A stretch of DNA of 64,000 nt from Bartonella sp. AU55XJBT (GTDB lineage Bacteria; Pseudomonadota; Alphaproteobacteria; Rhizobiales; Rhizobiaceae): contig NZ_JAQITC010000002.1 in assembly GCF_028618525.1 (NCBI RefSeq), positions 1 through 64,000 on the forward strand, read 5' to 3'. This document shows positions 6,319 to 14,755 of the stretch, piece by piece; position 1 is the stretch's first letter, and the number at the start of each line of letters is the position of its first letter. Under the pieces are notes generated by a model. The model was given only the letters and a program-made list of their open reading frames with translations. It did not search any database and was not told where the DNA came from. A program made the translations under genes and the position numbers.

Positions 6319-6393
6319 TGGTACGCCCAAGGGGAATCGAACCCCTGTTTCCGCCGTGAAAGGGCGATGTCCTAACCGCTAGACGATGGGCGC
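6319..6393 (-). tRNA. tRNA-Glu (anticodon TTC)
   Basis: 75 bases including encoded CCA. The acceptor arm GCGCCCA pairs with TGGGCGT (one G-U), the anticodon loop is CTTTCAC giving UUC, and the T arm contains GGTTCGATTCC. It marks the right border of the accessory region and may have been the integration target; no duplicated tRNA end was found to prove it. Confidence 0.95.
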
Positions 6394-6435
6394 AAACCAA
6401 TGATGAGGCTTATAGAGAGGATCTTTTTACTTCGC

Positions 6436-6458
6436 AAGCCCTTAGGGGCATTTTTTTT
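6436..6458 (+). terminator. Possible intrinsic terminator
   Basis: GCCC-TTAG-GGGC forms a short hairpin followed by eight T residues on the plus strand. The stem is only 4 bp. It could end transcripts arriving from the XRE gene through the antisense side of tRNA-Glu. Confidence 0.4.
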
Positions 6459-7232
6459 GAAAAAAGTGTGTTTTATTGAATAATTTTTTATGTGACTTTT
6501 GTTTGGATCGTTTTATTTTCTAAGTTTTTTGTAGAAAAAATACAGAGTTATCATGATGAATAGAAAATTTTACTGCGAATATCATATTGAGTGAATGATA
6601 TTTGTTGTTTATTTTCAGTTTGAGGCATAGATAAAAATGATCATAACAGCATTTTAAAGATATTTATTTTTGCATATTTTATTCATCTTTGTTTCATGCT
6701 TATACATGTAAATATTCTTTAACTTGCTTGCGTGAGACCTTATATAGGAAGGCTACTTATTTGAGCTTATCATAAAGCAAAGCCATATAATTTATGAAGG
6801 AGAAAGCCAATATTTATGAGCTAGTTAATAAATAAAATATACGAATCACATAAAAAGTTTTCTTTATATTTTACAAATTGTTTTTCTTAACTTTATTTTT
6901 ACATGGCTGTAAAAAAAATAAAGGCTTTTTATTTGTTCTCTCACATCTTTAGAAAGTTTTTTATTTGAAAGTGAGTCAGCACAGATACAGATAAAGGAGA
7001 TTTATTGAGGTTCTTGTCATTTCAATTCGTTCGTTTTTCAAAATAGTGCCAATAAGTTGAGATAAAATATTCGAATTTTGCAAATTTATTCTCAATATTT
7101 ATAATATTTCAGAGTTATGCTGTACACACATGAGTTTTTGCTTTTTACTTTTGTAAGGTTTTGTTTTGATATATGAGAGCGTTAAGATTTTTGTATTAAA
7201 GAATGACTTTAAGCTATATAATGGAGGAAAGA

Positions 7233-7319
7233 ATGTGGTATTATGTATTAATCTACTTTATTTTGTCCATTCTCTTTACGTATCATATGAAAGAATGTTT
7301 TTTGTTTAATACTTGTTAA
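7233..7319 (+). CDS. Possible 28-residue membrane peptide
   Basis: GGAGG lies 5 bases before ATG. The peptide is MWYYVLIYFILSILFTYHMK plus eight more residues: one hydrophobic segment of about 16 residues followed by a short polar end. The MWYY start recalls CydX/CydZ-type small subunits of cytochrome bd oxidase, but no cydAB is nearby and the rest does not match closely. It may be chance in AT-rich DNA. Confidence 0.3.
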   Translation: MWYYVLIYFILSILFTYHMKECFLFNTC

Positions 7320-7613
7320 TTTAGAAGAGTTGTGTTTTTGTTTTTTACTAAGTTTTCAGTATTCTTTTTTTAAAATAAGGAAATTTTAAAAGGAAACTTG
7401 CATTTATCCGTTTTGCAGATTTTCATTTTGAATTAAATTTTTTATAAAGGTTATGAAATCTTTGAAAAAATAAATAAAAGAAAATAAATATTTGTATTTT
7501 TAGGGATTTTGATTGAACAAGCGGGGATAATTCTATTAGAAAAAATAGAGTGAAAAGAGCAGGGGGATTTCTTTTGTCCTGAGGGATATAAGCATTCTTT
7601 GTGTCGAAGGCAC

Positions 7614-7627
7614 ATCGTTTAAACGAT
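7614..7627. promoter_or_regulatory. 14-bp perfect palindrome upstream of hom
   Basis: ATCGTTTAAACGAT is fully self-complementary and ends 33 bases before the hom start codon, a position suited to an operator. The binding factor is unknown. Confidence 0.35.
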
Positions 7628-7660
7628 TTTTCAATAAAGATAGGGATCAGTGGTTAGATA

Positions 7661-8977
7661 ATGGCAGAAACTTTAAAAGTTGGCGTTGCAGGACTTGGTA
7701 CGGTTGGTACTTCAGTTGTTCGAGCTCTAAGCGAAAAAGTAAATAGTTTAGCTTGTCAATGTGGACGATTCATCCAAGTTGTTGCTGTTAGTGCGCGCGA
7801 TAAAGGCCGTAATCGTGGAATTGATCTCAGTAATATAAGATGGTTTGATTCACCTATGGAGATGGCTTCCTCTGATGAGATCGATGTTTTTGTCGAGTTA
7901 ATTGGTGGTGAATTGGATATTGTGTATACTGCTGTTAAGAGGGCACTTGAGGCAGGACATCATGTTGTGACAGCCAATAAAGCTCTTCTTGCTCGACATG
8001 GAGTAGAACTGGCTATAATTGCAGAACAAAAAGGTGTTTTTCTTCATTTTGAAGCAGCTGTCGCAGGGGGAATCCCTGTTATTAAAGCGATGAGAGAATC
8101 ACTTGTCGGTAATCACATATCGCGGATTTATGGTATTCTCAATGGAACCTGTAATTATATATTAACACGCATGTTTACAGAAGGTCTTTCATTCAGAGAG
8201 TGTTTAGCAGATGCACAGAGACTGGGTTATGCTGAAGCAGATCCAACTTTTGATATTCAGGGAAATGATACGGCTCATAAATTAGCTTTGTTGACAAGTT
8301 TGGCATTTGGAACGGCTGTTTCGTTAGATGATGTTTATGTTGAAGGAATTCATAATATTTCGCAAATTGATATTCGGGCGGCTGATGAATTGGGGTATCG
8401 AATTAAGCTTTTAGGGGTTGCTTTAAAAACGGATTCCGGAATAGAGCAACGCGTTCACCCGACAATGGTCCCAACATCTTCAATGATTGCACAGATCAAT
8501 GGTGTAACCAATGCTCTTTCTATTCAAAGTGATTTATTAGGTGAATTACTGTTTTCTGGTCCTGGCGCTGGAGGAATGGCAACAGCATCAGCTGTTATTG
8601 GTGATTTAGCTGATATAGCAAAAGCAAGTTCTGGTTTTCACTATGCACCTGTTTTAAGACGTCCAGCTTTAGAGCTTACTCCTCATAAAAAAGCACGCAT
8701 TTCAAATCATGCAGGGGGCTATTTTATACGTTTAAATGTTCATGATCGTGCTGGTGTTTTTGCCGCGGTTGCAAGACATATGGCTGATAATCACATTTCA
8801 TTAGAGTCGATTGTTCAAAGACCTTTTGTAGAAAATCAGATTGAAAAAACGATTATTTTAATCACGCATGAAACAACAGAAGTAAATGTACGACAGGCAC
8901 TTGCAGAAATTGAAAAAGATGGACATCTTGTTGCAAAATCTCAATTCATTCGTATTGAACGTATGGCAGAGAATTGA
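7661..8977 (+). CDS. hom: Homoserine dehydrogenase
   Basis: Converts aspartate semialdehyde to homoserine with NAD(P)H, the branch step to threonine, methionine and isoleucine. In the 438 residues, the N-terminal Rossmann fold shows VGVAGLGTVGTSVVRAL (residues 7-23), followed by VVTANKALLA. The central catalytic domain has GGIPVIKAMRE and GILNGTCNYILTRM, and a C-terminal ACT domain (FIRLNVHDRAGVFAAVARHM, about 348-425) gives allosteric control, usually by threonine. It is a monofunctional enzyme with no fused aspartokinase. The Shine-Dalgarno is weak. glpX follows in the same direction after 135 bases, an arrangement common in Rhizobiales. Confidence 0.97.
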   Translation: MAETLKVGVAGLGTVGTSVVRALSEKVNSLACQCGRFIQVVAVSARDKGRNRGIDLSNIRWFDSPMEMASSDEIDVFVELIGGELDIVYTAVKRALEAGHHVVTANKALLARHGVELAIIAEQKGVFLHFEAAVAGGIPVIKAMRESLVGNHISRIYGILNGTCNYILTRMFTEGLSFRECLADAQRLGYAEADPTFDIQGNDTAHKLALLTSLAFGTAVSLDDVYVEGIHNISQIDIRAADELGYRIKLLGVALKTDSGIEQRVHPTMVPTSSMIAQINGVTNALSIQSDLLGELLFSGPGAGGMATASAVIGDLADIAKASSGFHYAPVLRRPALELTPHKKARISNHAGGYFIRLNVHDRAGVFAAVARHMADNHISLESIVQRPFVENQIEKTIILITHETTEVNVRQALAEIEKDGHLVAKSQFIRIERMAEN

Positions 8978-9112
8978 TAACCTATTTTGATAAGACAAGC
9001 TGGAATACTTTTATCTCTTGTGAAAAGTTTTCATCTTTGCCAAAAGCTTATTCTTAGAGCTTAATTAAGGACTCATATTTTTCCTGGTATTTATTCGGTA
9101 GGATTTTTTCAT

Positions 9113-10099
9113 ATGCTCACAACTCAGAAGATTTCAAATGGACTTGATCGTATTTTGACTCTTGAATTGGTACGTGTCACTGAACGTGCTGCTGTTGCTG
9201 CTGCGCGCTGGCGCGGACGTGGCGATGAAAAGGCTGCGGATCAAGCTGCTGTAGATGCAATGCGGCGGGAACTTAATCGATTGCCTATTGAGGGTACAGT
9301 GGTGATTGGTGAAGGTGAGCGGGATGAAGCACCTATGCTTTATATTGGAGAAAAAGTAGGTCTTCAAAATGGACTGGCGATCGATATTGCGCTTGATCCA
9401 CTGGAAGGAACGACACTTTGTGCTAAAAATCTTGCCAATTCTTTGGCAGTGGTTGCCATTGCTGAAAAGGGGAACCTCCTTTATGCTCCTGATGTTTATA
9501 TGAACAAAATTGCTATTGGTCCTGGTTATCCAAAGGGAGTGGTGGATATAGATGCTTGTCCTACCGATAATATTCACGCTCTTGCAAAGGCTAAAGGAGT
9601 GGCTGTTGATCAGATTACTGTTTGTATTATGGATAGACCTCGTCATGAAAAATTGATTGATCAAGTGCGAGCGACAGGAGCGTCGATTCGCTTGATTGGT
9701 GATGGAGATGTTGCTGCTGTTATTGATACAACTGATCCAGAAGAAACAGGTATTGATCTCTATATGGGGATTGGTGGAGCTCCAGAGGGTGTTTTAGCGT
9801 CTGCTGCTTTACGCTGCATTGGAGGACAGATGCAAGGTCGTCTGTTGTTTGATACAGAAGAGAAAATTGCTCGTGCAGCCAAAATGGGGATTAGTGATCC
9901 TAATAAAGTTTATACAATGGAAGAAATGGCAAAAGGTGATGTTTTGTTCTCAGCGACAGGGGTGACAGATGGTAATATGCTTTCTGGTGTTAAATTCACG
10001 CCTCGCTATATTCAAACGGAAACTCTTGTAATGCGTTCCCATACGGGCACAGTTCGTAATATTAAAACACAGCATAGAGACGATTCGAAATTTGATTAA
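9113..10099 (+). CDS. glpX: Fructose-1,6-bisphosphatase, class II
   Basis: Removes the 1-phosphate of fructose 1,6-bisphosphate in gluconeogenesis. The 328-residue length is normal for GlpX. Motifs seen are VVIGEGERDEAPMLYIGE (about 61-78), the metal-site DPLEGTT (about 97-103), DRPRH and the sugar-phosphate region IRLIGDGDVAAVI, and GIGGAPEGVLASAAL. Bartonella relies on amino acids as carbon sources, so gluconeogenesis is expected to matter. It converges with ilvE, and a strong hairpin separates the two. Confidence 0.96.
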   Translation: MLTTQKISNGLDRILTLELVRVTERAAVAAARWRGRGDEKAADQAAVDAMRRELNRLPIEGTVVIGEGERDEAPMLYIGEKVGLQNGLAIDIALDPLEGTTLCAKNLANSLAVVAIAEKGNLLYAPDVYMNKIAIGPGYPKGVVDIDACPTDNIHALAKAKGVAVDQITVCIMDRPRHEKLIDQVRATGASIRLIGDGDVAAVIDTTDPEETGIDLYMGIGGAPEGVLASAALRCIGGQMQGRLLFDTEEKIARAAKMGISDPNKVYTMEEMAKGDVLFSATGVTDGNMLSGVKFTPRYIQTETLVMRSHTGTVRNIKTQHRDDSKFD

Positions 10100-10155
10100 G
10101 TATTTTCTTTCTTGTCATCCTTAGAAAAATAGAGAGATTATTTTTAGTGTGTACA

Positions 10156-10187
10156 CTTCCATGAAGGTCGATATATCTTCATGGAAG
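10156..10187. terminator. Bidirectional terminator hairpin between glpX and ilvE
   Basis: A perfect 11-bp stem, CTTCCATGAAG with CTTCATGGAAG, with a 10-base loop, lies between convergent genes. It is not followed by a long T run on either side, so termination strength is uncertain, but the position fits a shared terminator. Confidence 0.55.
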
Positions 10188-10215
10188 CCTTTATAGATAT
10201 GGGAATATCGACTTA

Positions 10216-11322
10216 TTATGAAAGCTGGACAGAATAAACCCAGCCATTTTTATCTTCTATATTCCCTTTTTGAAGATTAACTAATTGTGTGCGAAGTTGC
10301 TTTGTGACTTCTCCAACTGTTTCATTTCCGATAATAAATTCTCCCCCTTTATATCTAAAACGGCCGATTGATGTGACAACGGCAGCTGTACCACAAGCAA
10401 AAACTTCTTTAAGGTGTCCACTCTTTGCATCTTCTTGAAGCGATGCAAAAGAATAAGGACGCTCTTCTATCTTTAATCCCATTTGTTGAGCCAACTGTAA
10501 AATTGAATGACGTGTTATTCCCGGAAGGATCGTTCCATTAAGGGGAGGGGTTAGGAGTGTATTATTGTCCATAATGAAACAGACATTCATACCCCCAAGT
10601 TCTTCAATCCATTTCTGTTCAACCATATCAAGGAAGAGCACTTGGCTACAATTGTTTTCAGTTGCAGTTTTTTGTGCGAGTAAGCTTGCTGCATAGTTTC
10701 CACCACATTTGGCAGCACCTGTTCCTCCTGGACCGGCTCGACTATACTCTGTTTCAATCCAGACGCTGACAGGTTTTTCTTCTCCTTTAAAATAGGATTC
10801 AACTGGAGAGGCTATGATACAAAAAAGATATTCTTGAGAAGGGCGAACACCCAAAAAGGTTTCATTGCCAAACATAAATGGACGAATATAGAGACTCGCG
10901 TTGGGATGATCAGAAACCCACTTTTGATCAATTTTGACGAGTTGATGAACGGCATCCAGAAAAATATCTTTTGGTAATTCTGGCATGGCTAACCGTTTTC
11001 CTGACTCTATAAATCTTTGTGCATTGGCATCAGGACGGAAGAGCAAGATGCGTCCATCTTTTGCACGATATGCTTTTAAACCTTCAAAAATTTCCTGTCC
11101 ATAATGCAAGACAGTACTTGCGGGGTTAATTTCTAAAGTTTTGTATTGAGAAATAGCGGCGTTATGCCAGCCTTTGTCTTCTGTCCATTGAATAGTACAC
11201 ATATGATCTGTAAAAAATTGACCAAAACCAGGATTTCTTAGAATTTCTTCACGTTTTTCTTCTGACAAAGGTGACGGGTGCTTTTCTATTTTAAAGGGAA
11301 ATGACGATAGGGGAGATTTCAT
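10216..11322 (-). CDS. ilvE: Branched-chain amino acid aminotransferase
   Basis: A PLP enzyme catalysing the last step of leucine, isoleucine and valine synthesis, or the first of their breakdown, using glutamate/2-oxoglutarate. Its 368 residues are of the longer BCAT type (eukaryote-like, group II), not the roughly 300-residue E. coli type. Motifs include VLHYGQEIFEGLKAYRAKDG (about 71-90), LYIRPFMFG, the Schiff-base lysine in GTGAAKCGGNYAAS (Lys205), and GTILPGITRHSIL. It is a single gene read towards glpX. A 22-bp tandem duplication lies upstream. Confidence 0.95.
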   Translation of the reverse strand: MKSPLSSFPFKIEKHPSPLSEEKREEILRNPGFGQFFTDHMCTIQWTEDKGWHNAAISQYKTLEINPASTVLHYGQEIFEGLKAYRAKDGRILLFRPDANAQRFIESGKRLAMPELPKDIFLDAVHQLVKIDQKWVSDHPNASLYIRPFMFGNETFLGVRPSQEYLFCIIASPVESYFKGEEKPVSVWIETEYSRAGPGGTGAAKCGGNYAASLLAQKTATENNCSQVLFLDMVEQKWIEELGGMNVCFIMDNNTLLTPPLNGTILPGITRHSILQLAQQMGLKIEERPYSFASLQEDAKSGHLKEVFACGTAAVVTSIGRFRYKGGEFIIGNETVGEVTKQLRTQLVNLQKGNIEDKNGWVYSVQLS

Positions 11323-11417
11323 AAGAAAAACCTTTTGAGAATGTTTTATTTTTTATTAATAAAAATAATGAGATATTTTGATTATAACTCTATTATTAGC
11401 AAATCCTTTGTGTCAAT

Positions 11418-11461
11418 GTTTTATTGTAGAACTCAAAGAGTTTTATTATAGAACTCAAAGG
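11418..11461. repeat. 22-bp tandem duplication upstream of ilvE
   Basis: Two adjacent 22-base units (11418-11439 and 11440-11461) differ at two positions; each contains TAGAACTCAAAG. It lies about 100 bases upstream of ilvE and could be a duplicated protein-binding site or recent slippage. Confidence 0.7.
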
Positions 11462-11631
11462 CTGTGGTCGATATTTTAATTCTATTCTCGGCTCTTTTTT
11501 CCATCTTTATGAAGGTATCTGGAACCTTTATCTCTCTTTATCGTTTTCTCAAAATAAGTATCTGCATCATTTCATATATGCATATTTTCTAGAAATTTAA
11601 AGGTAAGGGAATCGAGAAAAGGAAATCCACT

Positions 11632-11907
11632 ATGATTGATAAAAATTATCACACATATGAAGAACGTATGGCTGAAGAAAGAAAAGATCGTGAACAGCGT
11701 GTTTCAATTGCTAAAGGTATTTTTGCTATTCTTCTCGCGCTGTTTATTATCTGGTTTATTTTTGGTTTTTTAGGATCTTTTTTTGCAAAATCTCCTGAAC
11801 ATAGTTCACATTATAATACACCAGAAACAAACCAGAGCATAACAACGCCCCAAAAAGATTTAAATTCATCCCCTCCTGTACCTTATACCTATAAGAGTAC
11901 GCAGTGA
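11632..11907 (+). CDS. Small single-pass membrane protein, unknown
   Basis: 91 residues. A charged N-terminal helix (TYEERMAEERKDREQRVSIA) is followed by one strong membrane segment (residues about 29-52, GIFAILLALFIIWFIFGFLG). A polar, Ser/Thr/Pro-rich tail of about 35 residues follows, probably periplasmic. It has no signal peptidase site and no family I recognise. ATG at 11632 follows a purine-rich stretch (GAGAAAAGGAAA). It is converged on by the SPOR gene, with a strong hairpin between. Confidence 0.6.
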   Translation: MIDKNYHTYEERMAEERKDREQRVSIAKGIFAILLALFIIWFIFGFLGSFFAKSPEHSSHYNTPETNQSITTPQKDLNSSPPVPYTYKSTQ

Positions 11908-12053
11908 TTTTTTTGTAAACATAATCTTTTAAATAAAGCGAAAACTGACGAAGATTAAAAAATAAAGTCAGCGTAAATACATCAGCGAAAAAGATTGAGA
12001 ATGATTCCAATTTCTGAAGTTTTCGATAAATCTCATTCGATGCTATTGAACTA

Positions 12054-12088
12054 AATCATGTAACGGTTTTAACAACCGTTACATGATT
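12054..12088. terminator. 15-bp perfect hairpin, shared terminator
   Basis: AATCATGTAACGGTT pairs perfectly with AACCGTTACATGATT around a 5-base loop. It sits 4 bases beyond the stop of the minus-strand SPOR gene and downstream of the plus-strand small membrane gene, the expected place for a bidirectional terminator. T runs are short. Confidence 0.6.
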
Positions 12089-12091
12089 GGT

Positions 12092-14602
12092 TTAACGCGT
12101 GATGAAGCAACTTCCACCAGAATTTTTAATAGTTTCACAAAGGATTATGGCTTCATTACGGTTCTGCGTTTGAATACGAACACGGTAATAGGTTCCTTTT
12201 CCTGATATAAAAGCCGGCTGAATATTTAAAGGACGGGACCCGATAATGAATCCAAATTTAGATTTCATCTTTTTCAAAGAATCTCTAGCTAACTCATGCG
12301 TTGGTTGAGAGGAAAGTTGTACATAATAACCCTCTGAATTTTGTGGTGCAACTCTGTTTGGTGATGTGGGACGAGTGGCGGTGTGCGTTTCGACTTCTGC
12401 ATTTCTCTCTGCATGAGATGGAATTGGGATAAATTTTTCTTCAATACTGGCATTAGAAGTATTTTCAGCGATTATTTTATCAATATTATTTTTGAGATCA
12501 TGATCACTTTCTTGGTCGTTTCTCTCGGAATCATGCGAAGAAACAACGGATGCTCCTTGAAACTCGTCAGGAATTTGATCAATGGTTTCTGCAGATTGAG
12601 CAGCAGGTTTGCTCTCTGTTTGATGCGCGGGAGCGAGTGTCACTGTACCATCTTGATTGACAATAACGGTTTGTACTTCTCGCGTTGGAATAGTATGATT
12701 GATGGCTTGTGTGACGGCATCTTCAACATCAGATTCAGTTGAAGAAGATGATGAAAAGTTTGGAGATTCTTCTGAGTTTAATTCCTCTAAATTTTCAGGT
12801 TGTTCAGAGTTATCAATAAGAAATTGTTGTGTATTTTCTTGTTTCTCATTTTGTCCAGTTGTTTGTTTATAGACATCTAAATTATGAGCAACATCGTTTT
12901 TTGTTTCAGTTGTTTCTGGTTTGAATTTAAAAGGTGTATTATCAGCGTGGATAATGACCGCTTCTTTATCTTTCTGTGATGGCATAAAAAAATGAGAATA
13001 ACCAGCAAACCCCACGGCTATTAAAATAAGAAGAAAAATACCTTTGATGAAAATTTTACCCAAAATAGGACTTTTTAAGGGAGGAGGCGCTGAGGGATGC
13101 GCGAGGATTTCATCTGAGTTTGTGTAGGGTGAATTCTCACTAAAAGAGGGAGAATTATATTCCATATTGGCAGCAGAAAAATAGTCAGCATTCTGTTCTT
13201 TAGAGTTTATATACCCCCCTTCTTTTGAACTCTGCATAGCTTGATGAAAAATTTCATTGAAAGATTCACTTTTCGGTTGTTTTTGAGAAAAATCATCTTT
13301 TGGAACATTGCCTACATTGAGCACATCCGCAAATTCTTCTTCCAGGACACCTGTTGGTACATCGTATTCTGGGGCTTCATATGGGACTTCTGGAACCATA
13401 ATAGGACCAGTTTTTTCTACGATTTCTTCGGAAAACTTATAAGTATCAACATTGGGAGGGGGAGTATCTCTGTGTGTATAGTTATGGGCAAAAAAGCTCT
13501 CTGTTTGTTTTGTATTAAGAGGTTCTGATGAGGAAAGAAACGCATCTAAATTATTTTGGTTATATGAAATTTCTCTGTTTGGGTTAGAGACATTTTCAGC
13601 CTTATTGATGTATGGGGTTTGAGCCTCATTATATGTTGGAACTTTTTCGCTATACGTTTCTTGTTGTGAGGGATTTTCTTCAAAAAAATAGGGATAATTG
13701 ATTGTATGATGTTCTTGTAAAGATTCCTTTAAATAAGATTGTCTGTCAACGTGTGTAGAATCCAAAGGAGAAGAGAAGTCATTTGTTGTTTGATTTTTTG
13801 GCGTGTTTTGTTTTTCCGACACAAGGTCGGAAGATGAGAAAAACTCATTTGTTTTTGAAGAAGAGGAGACATCCGTATAATCTTCTTGAGTCCAATTTTC
13901 TTGGTTTGCTGAAATTTTATAGGGATGGTTTATGGAAGGATCATAGAAGTTTTGATTGTCATCATAAGTTTTTTGTATATTCGAAGTCTCAGGCTGTTGT
14001 GAAGTTGTTTGTGAAAAACAATTGGTTCTTTCAACAGTCTCTGTCTCATCTCTTTCATTTTCGCGTTTTTCAGATTCATGAGAAAAGAAATTTTCTGATT
14101 CTGATTGTGAGATAAAATTCTTTTTTTCAAAAAAAGGATGAGTGCGTGTTGCTGTTTTTTTCTGTTGAGACAACTGATTCTTTTGGATTGGTAATGGAGA
14201 AAGCGCGTCTAAAATTTGTTCTTCATCATGACTGGTCGGTGAAGAATATTTTTCTTCAGATAAATTATTTTGTTTTGAATGGTTGAAAGAACCAGTTTGT
14301 GCAATATCTGAGGCTGTTGCGTTGCTGGTTGCATGCAAGTTCCATTGTTTTTTTTGATCATCAAACGGTAAGTCGTATGTTAAATTGTTTTCAAGTTCTT
14401 CTTCTAGGAAGGACAAATCAAAATCATCAGAAGATGATGTTTTGGAATGAGATGTCGAGCGATCTGTCTCTAAAGAAGAGTGCTCATTTTGGTTTCCGCT
14501 TTGTTTGGTTGGATTAAAAATGCGCGTAAGTCTTTCTAAAGGATCATGGTGTTCATGATCTTGTTTTATTTCGTGCGGATTTTTGCGATCGTTATCGCTC
14601 AT
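12092..14602 (-). CDS. Large SPOR-domain envelope protein
   Basis: About 836 residues from the preferred ATG at 14602 (MSDNDRKNPHEIKQ, preceded by GAGAAA); a 12-residue upstream extension is possible. Residues 1-510 are a very hydrophilic, Ser/Glu/Asn/Gln-rich, probably disordered cytoplasmic region. One membrane segment follows (KIFIKGIFLLILIAVGFAGY), then a disordered periplasmic linker. The C-terminal SPOR domain (GYYVQLSSQPTHELARDSLK...YRVRIQTQNRNEAIILCETI) binds denuded peptidoglycan at septa. It is downstream of argS, as in other Rhizobiales. It probably acts in cell division or wall turnover; the length of the disordered arm is unusual. Confidence 0.85.
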   Translation of the reverse strand: MSDNDRKNPHEIKQDHEHHDPLERLTRIFNPTKQSGNQNEHSSLETDRSTSHSKTSSSDDFDLSFLEEELENNLTYDLPFDDQKKQWNLHATSNATASDIAQTGSFNHSKQNNLSEEKYSSPTSHDEEQILDALSPLPIQKNQLSQQKKTATRTHPFFEKKNFISQSESENFFSHESEKRENERDETETVERTNCFSQTTSQQPETSNIQKTYDDNQNFYDPSINHPYKISANQENWTQEDYTDVSSSSKTNEFFSSSDLVSEKQNTPKNQTTNDFSSPLDSTHVDRQSYLKESLQEHHTINYPYFFEENPSQQETYSEKVPTYNEAQTPYINKAENVSNPNREISYNQNNLDAFLSSSEPLNTKQTESFFAHNYTHRDTPPPNVDTYKFSEEIVEKTGPIMVPEVPYEAPEYDVPTGVLEEEFADVLNVGNVPKDDFSQKQPKSESFNEIFHQAMQSSKEGGYINSKEQNADYFSAANMEYNSPSFSENSPYTNSDEILAHPSAPPPLKSPILGKIFIKGIFLLILIAVGFAGYSHFFMPSQKDKEAVIIHADNTPFKFKPETTETKNDVAHNLDVYKQTTGQNEKQENTQQFLIDNSEQPENLEELNSEESPNFSSSSSTESDVEDAVTQAINHTIPTREVQTVIVNQDGTVTLAPAHQTESKPAAQSAETIDQIPDEFQGASVVSSHDSERNDQESDHDLKNNIDKIIAENTSNASIEEKFIPIPSHAERNAEVETHTATRPTSPNRVAPQNSEGYYVQLSSQPTHELARDSLKKMKSKFGFIIGSRPLNIQPAFISGKGTYYRVRIQTQNRNEAIILCETIKNSGGSCFITR

Positions 14603-14755
14603 AGCTTTTCTCACATAATGATTTGCACTGACGTGCAATCAATGGTTAGTTTTGGTTTGTTATATTTTAAAATTACAAATTTTCCCCCTCTCATGCAAGG
14701 ATACATGAAAAAGTTTACCAATAAAGTACCTATTGTATGTATTTATAGAACTTTT

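Larger units (their letters stand above)
6464..7660. other. Long AT-rich intergenic region before hom
   Basis: About 1.2 kb with stop codons in all frames and no recognisable gene remnant. It holds only a 28-codon frame with a good Shine-Dalgarno (7233-7319) and a 14-bp palindrome (7614-7627). Long gaps of this kind are common in Bartonella. Confidence 0.6.

Noticed and set aside
6319..6393. Prophage attachment site at the tRNA-Glu 3' end
   Set aside because: No duplicated tRNA 3' fragment was found at the other side of the accessory region, which runs past the left edge, so it cannot be supported here.
12383..14517. Several plus-strand frames of 70-120 codons across the SPOR gene
   Set aside because: They are mirror frames of a low-complexity coding sequence; the minus strand has the membrane segment and SPOR domain.
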